A stretch of 35,604 nt of DNA from assembly GCA_046262315.1 (NCBI GenBank), contig JBHEMZ010000081.1, positions 1-35,604 of the forward strand. Direction: 5' to 3'. The notes beneath the pieces were generated by a model, which did not search any database, was not told the origin of the DNA, and saw only the letters and a program-made list of their open reading frames with translations. The first letter of the stretch is position 1, and every line of letters begins with the position of its first letter. The position numbers and the translations under genes are program-made. The stretch is from JACVRM01 sp046262315. GTDB lineage: Bacteria > Actinomycetota > Thermoleophilia > Gaiellales > Gaiellaceae. Shown piece after piece: positions 14,206 through 22,741 of this stretch.

Positions 14206-15421
14206 ACCAGGGTCTGCCGCGCGCGAACAGCAGATCGTCCGGATAGGCCGCGCTCTTCGCATCCACGATCTCTTGCCAGCGCGGATCGTCCGGCTCGCCC
14301 GGAGACTCACGGGGTCCGGATTCGTAGCGAAGACCGTCCTCGGTCTCGATCGTCAGCGAGGAGCGGCGCCGCGCGGGGAACTCGCTCTCGAAGGTGGGAT
14401 CGACCTCGACGTCGACCAGCTCGAGGAGGTGCCGCGGCGCACCGTCGGCGAACGCCGGCGGCAGCACGTGCTCGACGGCGAAGCGACCGTGCGCGAGCGC
14501 AACCGCGACCGGCCAGACGAGGCTGTACTGCGCCTGCTCGGTGGTTACCGGCACACCGCACGCGATCGCGGCGGCCGCGGCGAACGTGCGGAGCCGGATG
14601 CGGGCGATTCGCTCGATGTCCAGCTCCGCTTCCGCCCTCAGGTCGAGTGCTGCCTCGATCGCCGGGTGCGACCAACGGCAGCACGGGAACTTCTTGACGT
14701 AGACGTCGAGCAGGTGCCAGCGTTCGCCGATATCGGTCGCGAGGAAGTCGCCGGCGAGGGCCGTGAAGCCGCGTGACGCGAGCAGTGCCGAGGAGACGCC
14801 CACGGAGGCTCCCCAGCCGCAGGCGTCCTTCGTCATCGCCGGGTCCGCGACCGACCGCATGATCGGCGCGATCGGCGCGTGGTATCCGGCGAGCCCGAGC
14901 GCATGCCGCGTCTGGTCGGGATTCAGGCCGAGCAGGCGCGCCGCCGCAGCAGCCGCGCCGACCGAGCCCCACGCGCCCGATGCGTGGTACTCGCCGCTCG
15001 CCGCGTGCAGGTGCATGCCGGCGCGCAGCGCGACCTCGTAGCCGACGGCGACCGCAGCGAGCAGGTCGTCGCGGTCGCCGCCCGCCGTCTCGGCCGCGGC
15101 GAGGGCGGCAGGAATCACGTTCGCGCCGGGATGGCCCTTGACGAGGCGATGGCCGTCGTCGAAGTCGAGCGCGTTCGCGAGCACGCCGTTCGCGAAAGCG
15201 GCTCCCGTCGCTGCAAGCCGGCGGCCGTCGAGCAGCGCAGTCGCGGCCTCGCCCGGATGCTCGGCCCCCGCGTGGTCGGCTGCGATTCGCGCCGTCTCGG
15301 TCACGCGACCGGCGACGCAGACCGCGCCGAAGTCGCTCGTGAGGGAAGCGAGCCGCGAGCGAACGGGATCGGGAACGTCCGTCCACGCGAGGCTCAGGAT
15401 CGCCTCGACGGCGTCGCTCAC
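14150..15421 (-). CDS. MmgE/PrpD-family protein
   Basis: A 423-residue MmgE/PrpD protein; characterised relatives are 2-methylcitrate dehydratase, cis-aconitate decarboxylase and iminodisuccinate epimerase. Family phrases are AAFANGVLANALDFDDGHRL, GYEVALRAGMHLH, GLAGYHAPIAPIMRS and KFPCCRWSHPAIEAAL. The extreme C-terminus (SNAARARLRSRSSRPRRP) is Arg-rich and lacks the usual helical ending, and this tail is the part overlapping the GFA gene; a late frameshift or a short natural variant are both possible. The GTG start overlaps the cyclohydrolase stop (GTGA), so it is the last gene of the sox-C1 operon. Its substrate in methyl-group catabolism is not evident. Confidence 0.85.
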   Translation of the reverse strand: MSDAVEAILSLAWTDVPDPVRSRLASLTSDFGAVCVAGRVTETARIAADHAGAEHPGEAATALLDGRRLAATGAAFANGVLANALDFDDGHRLVKGHPGANVIPAALAAAETAGGDRDDLLAAVAVGYEVALRAGMHLHAASGEYHASGAWGSVGAAAAAARLLGLNPDQTRHALGLAGYHAPIAPIMRSVADPAMTKDACGWGASVGVSSALLASRGFTALAGDFLATDIGERWHLLDVYVKKFPCCRWSHPAIEAALDLRAEAELDIERIARIRLRTFAAAAAIACGVPVTTEQAQYSLVWPVAVALAHGRFAVEHVLPPAFADGAPRHLLELVDVEVDPTFESEFPARRRSSLTIETEDGLRYESGPRESPGEPDDPRWQEIVDAKSAAYPDDLLFARGRPWSNAARARLRSRSSRPRRP

Positions 15422-15864
15422 GGAGAGTCTTCGGCGTTGATCCTGATGAGCTGCTCGACTGCGCTTCGCGCGGCTTCCGCGAGCGCGACTGCCGTCGTCA
15501 CCTCCCCCCGCAGCGGGCCCTCGACGCGCCCGATCAGCGACTCCGCCACGCGGTGCGCCTCGACGGCGGCCGCGGCGATCTCCCGGAGGACGTCCGACGC
15601 GCACGCGAGCGCCGCGCGCCGCTCGTTGCCACGGGACCCGAGCACCTCCGCATACGCGCGCGCGTCGGCATCCGCGAGCGGGAGCGAGCGGGCGCGCACG
15701 GCCGCGGCCTGCGCCTCGCTCTCCGCCTCCCCGGAGCGCCTGGCGGCGAGCTCCGCCAGCGCGCCTGCCATCGCCACGGCGACCGCGGCCGCGGACCCGG
15801 ATGCGGGACCCGGCGGATCCGCCGCCAGCGCGCCAACGAACCCGGCCAGCTCGCTGCCGCTCAA
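15418..15864 (-). CDS. fchA: Methenyl-THF cyclohydrolase-like protein (FTCD C-domain family)
   Basis: A 148-residue protein of the FTCD_C/FchA family, which interconverts methenyl-THF and formyl-THF. It has the family's opening GFVGALAADPPGPASGSAAA followed by VAVAMAGALAELAARRS, and the helical VLREIAAAAVEAHRVAESLI. It is shorter than usual (about 200 residues). A TTG start (15864) is proposed because it overlaps the fhs stop (TTGA) and gives a full N-terminus. Placed between fhs and the MmgE gene it supplies the step just before formate-THF ligase in the oxidative direction. Confidence 0.82.
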   Translation of the reverse strand: MSGSELAGFVGALAADPPGPASGSAAAVAVAMAGALAELAARRSGEAESEAQAAAVRARSLPLADADARAYAEVLGSRGNERRAALACASDVLREIAAAAVEAHRVAESLIGRVEGPLRGEVTTAVALAEAARSAVEQLIRINAEDSP

Positions 15865-17531
15865 AACAGGCCGACGGTGCGGCCCTCGCCGTCGATGTCG
15901 ACCGTGAACGCGGCCGGGCGCGTGGCGAGGCCCGGCATCGTCTGCATGTCGCCGCAGAGGGCCACGAGCCAGCCCGCGCCCGTGTAGGCGCGGATGTCGC
16001 GCACTGTGACGGTGAAGTCGCTGGGAGCGTTGAGCAGCGTGGCATCGTGCGAGAGCGACAGGTGCGTCTTGGCCATGCAGATCGGGACGCGGTCGAGGCC
16101 GGCAGCCGTGTACTGCCCCACCTTCTCGGCAGCGGTCTTGAGGAGAAAGACGCCGTCGGCCCCATAGACACGTGTGGCGATCGCCTCGAGCTTGGTCTCG
16201 ATCGGGGCGTCGTCGCGATACGTGTAGTCGAACGACGGCGGCTCCCGCGTTGCGTCGACGACTGCTTCTGCGAGCGCGGTGGCGCCGGCGCCACCGTGCT
16301 CGAACCCCTCGTTGACCTCCGCGGCGTGCGCGCCCTGCTCGATCGCGAGCCGCCGCACCAGCTCGATCTCGCCGTCGCTGTCGTCCGGAAACCGGTTGAC
16401 CGCGACGACGGCGTTCAGCCCAAATCCGTTCACGATCTCGAGGTGCCGGCGCATGTTCGCCGCCCCTCGCTCGATCGCGTCGAGTCCTCCGTCCGGATCG
16501 CCGCCGTGGTGCTTGAGTGCCCGCACCGTCGCGACGAGCACGATCCCGCTCGGTGAGAGCCCGCCCAGCCGGCAGACGATGTTCAGGAACTTCTCCATGC
16601 CCATGTCGGAGCCGAAACCGCTCTCGGTCACGACGTAGTCGCCGAGCTTGAGCGCGACAAGGTCGGCGACGAGCGAGTTGTTGCCGTGCGCGATGTTGGC
16701 AAACGGCCCCGTGTGCACGATCGCGGGCTGGCCCTCCAGGGTCTGCACGAGGTTGGGCTTCAAGGCGTCCTTCAGGAGGACGGTCATCGCGCCCGCGGCG
16801 TTGAGCTGCTCGGCCGTCACGGGCTCGCCCGCGAACGTGTAGCCGACCGTGATCGCGCCGAGCCGGCGGCGGAGGTCGAAGAGATCTCGTGCAACCGCGA
16901 CGATCGCCATCACCTCGGAGGCGGCGGTGATGTCGAAGCCGGTCTCGCGGACGTACCCGTTTGCGCGGCCTCCAAGGCCGATCGTGATCTGGCGCAGCGC
17001 GCGGTCGTTCATGTCGACGCAGCGCCGCCAGGTGATCGAGAGCGGGTCGATCCCCAGGCCGTTGCCGTGCAGGATGTGAGCCTCGAGCACTGCGGCGAGA
17101 AGGTTGTTCGCGGCGCCAATGGCGTGGATGTCGCCTGTGAAGTGCAGGTTGAGGTCCTCCATCGGGAGAACCTGCGCGTACCCGCCGCCCGCGGCCCCGC
17201 CCTTGATGCCGAAGACGGGGCCGACCGAGGCTTCGCGCAGGCACAGGATCGGCCGCTTGCCAATCGTGCCGAGACCCTGCGTCAGCGAGACCGAGGTCGT
17301 CGTCTTCCCCTCCCCGGCCGCGGTCGGCGTGATCGCCGTGACGCAGATCAACTTCCCATCCGGCGACGTGCGGAGCCGGTCGAGCACCGAGAGGTCGATC
17401 TTGCCCTTGTAGCGCCCGTAGAGCTCGTACTCGTCCTGTCGTAGGCCGGCTTCCTCTGCGATCGCGGAGATCGGCCGCAGCCGTGCAGCCTGGGCGATCT
17501 CGAGACTCGACGGTAGCTGCGTTCGCGCCAT
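15861..17531 (-). CDS. fhs: Formate-tetrahydrofolate ligase
   Basis: A 556-residue enzyme interconverting 10-formyl-THF + ADP + Pi with formate + ATP + THF. The nucleotide loop ITPTAAGEGKTTTSVSL sits at about residues 67-83. Other hallmarks are CLREASVGPVFGIKGGAAGG, GDIHAIGAANNLLAA, TESGFGSDMGMEKFLNIVCR, and AVNRFPDDSDGEI. Length is standard. The start ATG overlaps the soxB stop (TGATG). Fhs is often biosynthetic, but in the same operon as sarcosine oxidase and a cyclohydrolase, and with a formate dehydrogenase elsewhere in the island, it probably runs in reverse to make ATP from methyl-derived one-carbon units. Confidence 0.97.
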   Translation of the reverse strand: MARTQLPSSLEIAQAARLRPISAIAEEAGLRQDEYELYGRYKGKIDLSVLDRLRTSPDGKLICVTAITPTAAGEGKTTTSVSLTQGLGTIGKRPILCLREASVGPVFGIKGGAAGGGYAQVLPMEDLNLHFTGDIHAIGAANNLLAAVLEAHILHGNGLGIDPLSITWRRCVDMNDRALRQITIGLGGRANGYVRETGFDITAASEVMAIVAVARDLFDLRRRLGAITVGYTFAGEPVTAEQLNAAGAMTVLLKDALKPNLVQTLEGQPAIVHTGPFANIAHGNNSLVADLVALKLGDYVVTESGFGSDMGMEKFLNIVCRLGGLSPSGIVLVATVRALKHHGGDPDGGLDAIERGAANMRRHLEIVNGFGLNAVVAVNRFPDDSDGEIELVRRLAIEQGAHAAEVNEGFEHGGAGATALAEAVVDATREPPSFDYTYRDDAPIETKLEAIATRVYGADGVFLLKTAAEKVGQYTAAGLDRVPICMAKTHLSLSHDATLLNAPSDFTVTVRDIRAYTGAGWLVALCGDMQTMPGLATRPAAFTVDIDGEGRTVGLF

Positions 17532-18745
17532 CAATGCGAAACGGCCGCGGCCGCGATCTCGGAGACGAGCGTGTCGCTGTAGAAGCGTTCGAGGGTGAAC
17601 GGCGCGATCAGCTCGGGCGTGCGCGCCGTTGCGATCAGCTCCGACAGGGTTGTCCCCACGATCGGCGCGGCCTTGAAGCCGTACGTGCCCCAGCCGGCGC
17701 TGATCAAGAAGCCGTCCACCTCCGTTCTGCCGAGGATCGGGCTGTAGTCCGGACTGAGGTCGCAGAGACCTGTCCACTGGCGCAGGACGCTCACGTTCTC
17801 GAGCTGCGGAAAGAGCTCGAGCGTGTGGCGCGCCGAGTACTCGAGAAAGGGGAACGTGCTCGTGCCCCGGTACGTCGTGTAAGGCTCGATCTCGGCGCCG
17901 ATCAGGATCTCGCCGCGGTCGGTTTGCGAGACGTACACGTGCATCTGCGAGGACACGATGATCACGTCGAGGAACGGCTTGAGCGGCTCCGTCACGAACG
18001 CCTGGAGGATGTGCGTCGTGATCGGCAAGCGGACGTCTGCGAGGTCTGCGACGAGCGTCGACCAGCCGGCCGTGGCGCTCACGACAGTGTCGCACGCGAT
18101 CTCCCCGCGGTTCGTCGTCACGCCTGTTACGCGCCCGTTCGACCGCTCGATCCCCGTCACCTCGGTGTACGGGTGGATCTCGACGCCTCTGCGGTCGGCG
18201 CCGCGCGCGAAGCCCCAGACGACTGCGTCGTGCCGGATGATCCCGCCCGGCGGGTGGTAGAGCGCGCCCATGATCGGCCAGGTCACGTTCTGCGAGAGGT
18301 CGAGCTCGGGACAGAGCGCTGCGATCTCGTCCGGATCGACGACCCGGCTGTCGATTCCAAGCAGCTGATTCACCTCGGCGCGCTCGGTCATCGTGAACAG
18401 CGCCCGCTCCGAGTGGGCCAGCGTGAGGTGCCCCTGCTGGGAGAAGAGCAGGTTGAAGCCGAGGTCCAGCGACAGCCGCTCGTACAGCTCGACACTGCTC
18501 TGGTAGAACCTCGCGCCCTCGGGGGTGCGGTAGTTCGAGCGGATGATGGTCGTGTTACGTCCGGCGGCGCCGGAGCCGATGTAGCTCTTTTCCAGGACGG
18601 CGACGTTCGCGATGCCGTGGTTCTTCGCGAGGTAGTACGCCGTGGCGAGGCCGTGCGATCCGCCGCCCACGATGACGACGTCGTAGCGGTCTTTCAACTC
18701 CCCGCGGGGCCGCCACATCCGGCGTGCTCGAAAGAGATCCTTCAT
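17531..18745 (-). CDS. soxB: Sarcosine oxidase beta subunit
   Basis: A 404-residue flavoprotein, the catalytic subunit of heterotetrameric sarcosine oxidase, which oxidises the N-methyl C-N bond of sarcosine. The FAD motif VVIVGGGSHGLATAYYLAK is near residues 23-41. His172 in GGIIRHDAVVWGFARGA matches the family's covalent FMN attachment site. The C-terminal FAD-contact segment is GFLISAGWGTYGFKAAPIVG. Its ATG overlaps the soxG stop (ATGA) and its stop overlaps fhs. Gene order here is D-A-G-B instead of the common B-D-A-G. Confidence 0.95.
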   Translation of the reverse strand: MKDLFRARRMWRPRGELKDRYDVVIVGGGSHGLATAYYLAKNHGIANVAVLEKSYIGSGAAGRNTTIIRSNYRTPEGARFYQSSVELYERLSLDLGFNLLFSQQGHLTLAHSERALFTMTERAEVNQLLGIDSRVVDPDEIAALCPELDLSQNVTWPIMGALYHPPGGIIRHDAVVWGFARGADRRGVEIHPYTEVTGIERSNGRVTGVTTNRGEIACDTVVSATAGWSTLVADLADVRLPITTHILQAFVTEPLKPFLDVIIVSSQMHVYVSQTDRGEILIGAEIEPYTTYRGTSTFPFLEYSARHTLELFPQLENVSVLRQWTGLCDLSPDYSPILGRTEVDGFLISAGWGTYGFKAAPIVGTTLSELIATARTPELIAPFTLERFYSDTLVSEIAAAAVSH

Positions 18746-19236
18746 GCGAGTCCGGCGGCGGTGTCGACGACAACCTCTGCCAGGTAGTGGCCGTACTCCT
18801 GCGGGAAAAAGATCCTGAACTCGTCCCCGTCGCGCAGAACGATCGCCGGCACGTGGGCAACCGCTCCGGTCGCCGGCAGGGCGTCGAGGTCGAGATCCGT
18901 CAGCCGGCGGAGGAGACGCTCGCCTCTGATGCGAATGCCGGCGAGCGCGCTCGTCACGTCGACGACGTGCTCGAAACGGGCCCTGAGCCGAGCGCGAACC
19001 TCTGCCGCGTCAGCGTAGTCGCACAACACGAGGGCGCGCTGCGGATGAATTCTCACGACCTCGCCCTCGTCGAGGCGCTCGACCTCGCCCCGGACCTCGA
19101 TCTTCCCGGTGTGCGAGATGTCCTGGACAGCCGGCGGGGCATGCCTCAGCGCTCGCTCGAGCGGCGAGCGGAACGCCGGCTCGAATCCGTTGACCGCGTC
19201 GGCCCGGTCGAGGCTGAGGAACTCGAGCTGTCTCAC
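18742..19236 (-). CDS. soxG: Sarcosine oxidase gamma subunit
   Basis: A 164-residue SoxG-like protein, the small helper subunit of heterotetrameric sarcosine oxidase. Sequence similarity is low in this family. Support comes from its position between soxA and soxB with 4-bp overlaps on both sides, its size, and GcvT-like phrases such as RLTDLDLDALPATGAVAHVP and EYGHYLAEVV. The GTG at 19236 overlaps the soxA stop (GTGA). Its function in the complex is structural in characterised enzymes. Confidence 0.85.
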   Translation of the reverse strand: MRQLEFLSLDRADAVNGFEPAFRSPLERALRHAPPAVQDISHTGKIEVRGEVERLDEGEVVRIHPQRALVLCDYADAAEVRARLRARFEHVVDVTSALAGIRIRGERLLRRLTDLDLDALPATGAVAHVPAIVLRDGDEFRIFFPQEYGHYLAEVVVDTAAGLA

Positions 19237-21830
19237 GCGCGGAGGCGCTCGCCTTCGGGATCGAAGAACGGCCGCAGTCGCACCGTCGCCTGCTCGAGAC
19301 GTCCGTTCACCTTGACGTCGACCCGAGCGTCCTCTTCCGCGAACGCGGACGGCACCCACGCGAGGCCGATTGCCTTGCCGACCTCGTGACTCCAGCGCGA
19401 GCTCGTCACGCGGCCCGCCGGCTGTCCGTCGACGACGATCTGGCCTCCCTCGGGAGGAACCACTCCGTCGGCCATCTCGAACCCCACGAGCTGCTGGCGA
19501 AGCCCGCGCGCCTGAACGTGCTCGAGCGCCCACTTGCCCACGAAGTCGTCCTTGTCGAACTTCACGACCCAGGGCATGTTCGCCTCGAGCGCGTTCGATT
19601 CGGTATCGGTGTCCTGGCCGACGATGATGTGCTGCTTCTCGAGGCGGAGAATGCGCTGCGGCTCGAGTCCGAAGGGACGGACGCCTAGGTCGGAGCCCCG
19701 CTCGAGCAGCGTGTCCCAGAGATATTCGCCGTACCCGCTCGGGAAGTGAAGCTCGTAGCCGAGCTCGCCGACGAAGCCGATCCGGAGCAGCAGGCACGGC
19801 ACGCCTGCCACATGCGCGCGCTTCGCGTCTAGGTACTTGAACGCGTCGCTCGAGACGTCGAGGTCGGTGAGCCGGCCCACCAGCTCGCGCGCGCGCGGGC
19901 CGGCGACGTTGACGGCCGCGAGCGCCCCCGTCACGTTCGAGATCTCGACCTCCAGACCCCAGACCGCATTCCACCACTCGAACCACTCGAGCACTATCTC
20001 CGAGCCCGTCGACGTGGTCGTCACGTAGAACTGCTCGTCAGCGAGGCGGCCGATCGTTCCGTCGTCCATGATCCTGCCCGCGTCCGTGCCGAGCACGGCG
20101 TAGCGCACGCGTCCGATCTTCAGGTCGGCAAAGCGGTTGGGATACAGGCGCTCGAGGAAGCGTCCGGAGTCCCCGCCCCCGACGACGAGCTTGCCGAGCG
20201 TCGAGACGTCGATGATGCCGACACCCTCGTGAACGGCGCGCACCTCGGCCGCCGCATCGCCGTACGAGTGCACGCGCCGCCAGTCTCCGGCCCACATCAT
20301 CTGTCCGCCGAGCTCCTTGTGCCGGTGGTGGATCGACGTGCGCTTGGCAGGCTCGTGGCCGCGGCCGGCGAGGACGCCGAGCGAGACTGGTGCCCAGGGT
20401 GGCCGGGCGGTGGTGGTCCCGATGGTCGCCTCGTCGGCGCCATTCTCCCGGGCGTACAGCCGAATCGAGGGCACGTGGCAGAGGCGACCCTGGCAGGGAC
20501 CCATCGTCACGGTCGTGTAGCGCTTGGCAAGCTCGATCGAGTCGAAGCCTTCCGCGATCGCCCGTTTGACGTCCTTCACCGTCACGTCCTCGCAGATGCA
20601 GACGAAGCACTTGCCGGGGCCATCGAACGACGGTGGCGGGACGGACGCCGCACTGCGCTCGCCCGTGACGGAGCCGACCGCCTCCACGTTCGCCGGGAGG
20701 TCACACGGGACGAAGATCCCGCGCGCGGCGTCGTACTCGATCCGTGCGCCGGCCTGCGCGAGCAACGAGTAGGCGGGCTGCCTCCCGCCGGACATGACGA
20801 CCAGATCGCACGCGACGGAGCGACCTTCGATCTCGATCGAACGGACGCGCCCGTGCTTTCCGCGCGCAACGATCTCGGCCGGCCGGCCGCGACGGACGCG
20901 CACGATCTCGGCGAGTTCCACGCCCGCGTTACGTAGGTCGTCGGCGGCGGCCGCGCCGTTCTGATCGGCCGTGACCACCACAGCGCGCTCGCCCGGCCGG
21001 AGCGACCAGTCCCTGACCAGTCGGCGGACGGCGCTCGGCAGCATGACACCGACGAGGTCATTGCCGGGAAAGACGAGCGGCTGCTCGATCGTTCCTGTTG
21101 CGACGACGATCCTGTCTGCACGGAAGCGCAACAGGACATCGCCCGCGTCGACGGGTACGAGCCCACCTTCGTAGATGCCGAGCGCGCGGGCCGGCGCGAT
21201 CACCTCGACCCGCGGTTCGCGAATCCTCTCCGGGAACAGTCCCTCGTCGACGAGTACGACCTCTCGGCGGCTGGCCGAGGCCGCCCTCGCGGCCGCAACA
21301 CCGGCGCGTCCGCCTCCGATCACGAGCACTTGTGCACGGCGATGCTCGGTGTCGAAGCGGCGCGATCGAGTCGCGTCCTTGTCCACACGACCGAGGCCGG
21401 CCACGTTGCGGAGAAATCGCTCGTAGAGGGGCCACGCGCGCCGCGGCCTCATCATCGTGCGGTAGTAGAAGCCGACGGGCGTGAACGGCCCGCCGACCTT
21501 GTCGACCACGGCCAGCAGGTCTCGGTCGAGCGAGCCGAGCACGTTCTGGCTGCGAACCTTCATGCCCTCACGTGCGAGCTGGGTGCACGCGCGCACGTTG
21601 GGGACGCCGTCGACGCGCATCAGGCAATTCGGGCATTGCCCCGAGCAGCAGAGCAGCCCGCGCGGGCGGTGGTACTTGAAGCTTCGTGAGAAGACCCGGC
21701 GCCCAGACGCGAAGAGCGCGGAAGCAATGGTGTCGCCCTCGTAGGCGCGCACCGGCTTCCCCTCGAAGAAGAACGCCAGAGGCCGCTCCCGATTCAGTCG
21801 CTCCGTCGACGTCGGCGGAAGGCGCGTCAC
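19233..21830 (-). CDS. soxA: Sarcosine oxidase alpha subunit with intact Fe-S cysteine motifs
   Basis: An 865-residue multidomain protein. Residues about 14-95 form a Fer2_4 domain with Cys61, Cys66, Cys69 and Cys82 in plant-type [2Fe-2S] spacing (CSGQCPNC then VRAC). A FAD/NAD-binding domain follows (VLVIGGGRAGVAAARAA, then IVVATGTIEQPLVFPG). A BFD-like cysteine cluster comes next (CFVCICEDVTVKDV to MGPCQGRLC). The C-terminal GcvT domain (from HKELGGQMMWAGDWRRV) binds THF and captures the methyl carbon as methylene-THF. GTG 21830 overlaps the soxD stop (GTGA). Classical SoxA proteins usually lack the first cluster's cysteines; here they are retained as in opine/HCN-synthase relatives, so electron transfer to an acceptor other than O2 is possible. 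Confidence 0.94.
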   Translation of the reverse strand: MTRLPPTSTERLNRERPLAFFFEGKPVRAYEGDTIASALFASGRRVFSRSFKYHRPRGLLCCSGQCPNCLMRVDGVPNVRACTQLAREGMKVRSQNVLGSLDRDLLAVVDKVGGPFTPVGFYYRTMMRPRRAWPLYERFLRNVAGLGRVDKDATRSRRFDTEHRRAQVLVIGGGRAGVAAARAASASRREVVLVDEGLFPERIREPRVEVIAPARALGIYEGGLVPVDAGDVLLRFRADRIVVATGTIEQPLVFPGNDLVGVMLPSAVRRLVRDWSLRPGERAVVVTADQNGAAAADDLRNAGVELAEIVRVRRGRPAEIVARGKHGRVRSIEIEGRSVACDLVVMSGGRQPAYSLLAQAGARIEYDAARGIFVPCDLPANVEAVGSVTGERSAASVPPPSFDGPGKCFVCICEDVTVKDVKRAIAEGFDSIELAKRYTTVTMGPCQGRLCHVPSIRLYARENGADEATIGTTTARPPWAPVSLGVLAGRGHEPAKRTSIHHRHKELGGQMMWAGDWRRVHSYGDAAAEVRAVHEGVGIIDVSTLGKLVVGGGDSGRFLERLYPNRFADLKIGRVRYAVLGTDAGRIMDDGTIGRLADEQFYVTTTSTGSEIVLEWFEWWNAVWGLEVEISNVTGALAAVNVAGPRARELVGRLTDLDVSSDAFKYLDAKRAHVAGVPCLLLRIGFVGELGYELHFPSGYGEYLWDTLLERGSDLGVRPFGLEPQRILRLEKQHIIVGQDTDTESNALEANMPWVVKFDKDDFVGKWALEHVQARGLRQQLVGFEMADGVVPPEGGQIVVDGQPAGRVTSSRWSHEVGKAIGLAWVPSAFAEEDARVDVKVNGRLEQATVRLRPFFDPEGERLRA

Positions 21831-22138
21831 GTTGCCGGCGTGTCCGGGATGGCCGCTGCCGCTGGTGCCGCCGCGGCCGCTCGGAGCCGACCCACCAGTT
21901 CGCTCGCCAGCACGTCGTTCGTGCGCGTGTCCCGGACAGCCTGAAACCACTGCTCGCACCCGAAGCGGTGGAACCACCACTCGCGCTGCTCACCGGCGAC
22001 GTTCTTGCGGAAATAGACGTACGTCGAGAGTTCGCGCAGCGAGGGCGTCCCCGTCGGGCGAATTGTCACCTCGCCGGCGCAGACGAACTCGTTGACGTCA
22101 CGCGGTCCGCAAGACGGGCACGCAAGGAGGAAGGACAT
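21827..22138 (-). CDS. soxD: Sarcosine oxidase delta subunit
   Basis: A 103-residue SoxD. Zinc-type ligands Cys7 and Cys10 (ACPSCGPRDVNEF), His57 and Cys61 (WWFHRFGCEQWFQ) match the family. The Ala-rich C-terminal tail is a variable extension. It is first in the leftward operon soxD-A-G-B-fhs-fchA-mmgE. A TTGC-N7-GCAC element lies 33 bp upstream of its ATG and probably controls the whole set. Confidence 0.94.
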   Translation of the reverse strand: MSFLLACPSCGPRDVNEFVCAGEVTIRPTGTPSLRELSTYVYFRKNVAGEQREWWFHRFGCEQWFQAVRDTRTNDVLASELVGRLRAAAAAPAAAAIPDTPAT

Positions 22139-22170
22139 CGACCTGGGGTATCTCCACTAGGGAAACGCTA

Positions 22171-22185
22171 TTGCCATTCTGGCAC
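22171..22185. promoter_or_regulatory. TTGC-N7-GCAC operator upstream of sox operon
   Basis: TTGCCATTCTGGCAC contains the inverted repeat TGCCA-ttc-TGGCA. It is one base off the TTGC-N7-GCAA core of the other three sites in the island. It lies 33-47 bp upstream of the soxD start. Confidence 0.5.
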
Positions 22186-22236
22186 TCGGAGGAACTCACC
22201 GCAACCCGGGCCTGATGGCCCGTCTCGCCGCCCCAG

Positions 22237-22500
22237 AGCCTGGACTACCTGTCGAAGCGCCTCAGGCGGCTGCGCGACGAAGGCTGGCTGACGTATCCGG
22301 GGGTGCCTGGCCGACACACCGGCACATCTACGAGATCCAGCTGCTCCACGGCTCCCACCCGGAATCCGAGGAACGTCCGAGGACGACGCGGCGAACCGGT
22401 CCGAGCAGAACGTCGCCTGACGCCCCGCCAGAACGCGACGCCGACGCGCCGCGGTGGGAATGGTCGTCCGAGGACATCGAAGCGGAGCAGAAGCTGTCGG
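22237..22500 (+). pseudogene. Remnant of a winged-HTH DNA-binding protein
   Basis: One frame reads SLDYLSKRLRRLRDEGWLTY from 22237 to about 22318, and a shifted frame continues HRHIYEIQLLHGSHPE and a Pro/Arg-rich stretch. Together they resemble the wing-turn segment of replication/plasmid-type HTH proteins, broken by an indel. There is no start codon or intact C-terminus. The family call is tentative. Confidence 0.4.
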
Positions 22501-22522
22501 CGCGGCGGACACGAGCGGCTTT

Positions 22523-22648
22523 CTTCGCGCCGAGCGGTTCGCGAAGTCCGGCCGCGTCTACGAAATCCGGTCCGTCCGGCGCGACATGGCCGGAAACACC
22601 GACCGCTGCGCCACCGCGGTCCGGGTTCCGCACCGCAACAGCTCCTAG
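22523..22648 (+). pseudogene. Remnant of an extracellular HYR/Ig-like domain C-terminus
   Basis: The frame ends GRVYEIRSVRRDMAGNTD then CATAVRVPHRNSS and TAG. This copies the closing strands of HYR/Ig-like repeats (xGRVYTIxYxAxDxAGN...TVxVPH). No upstream domain or signal peptide is present, so this is a fragment. Confidence 0.45.
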
Positions 22649-22741
22649 CAACCGCGGCGCCGCGCTGGCGCGCGTGCTGGCGCGCAGCCGCCAGAATGCT
22701 CTTGAAAGGGTCGGCTGTGCAGCCACTTTTCGGCGCGGACG

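Noticed and set aside
17483..18787. Plus-strand frame of 434 codons opposite soxB
   Set aside because: Composition is typical of an antisense shadow, with no domain and overlap of a certain gene.
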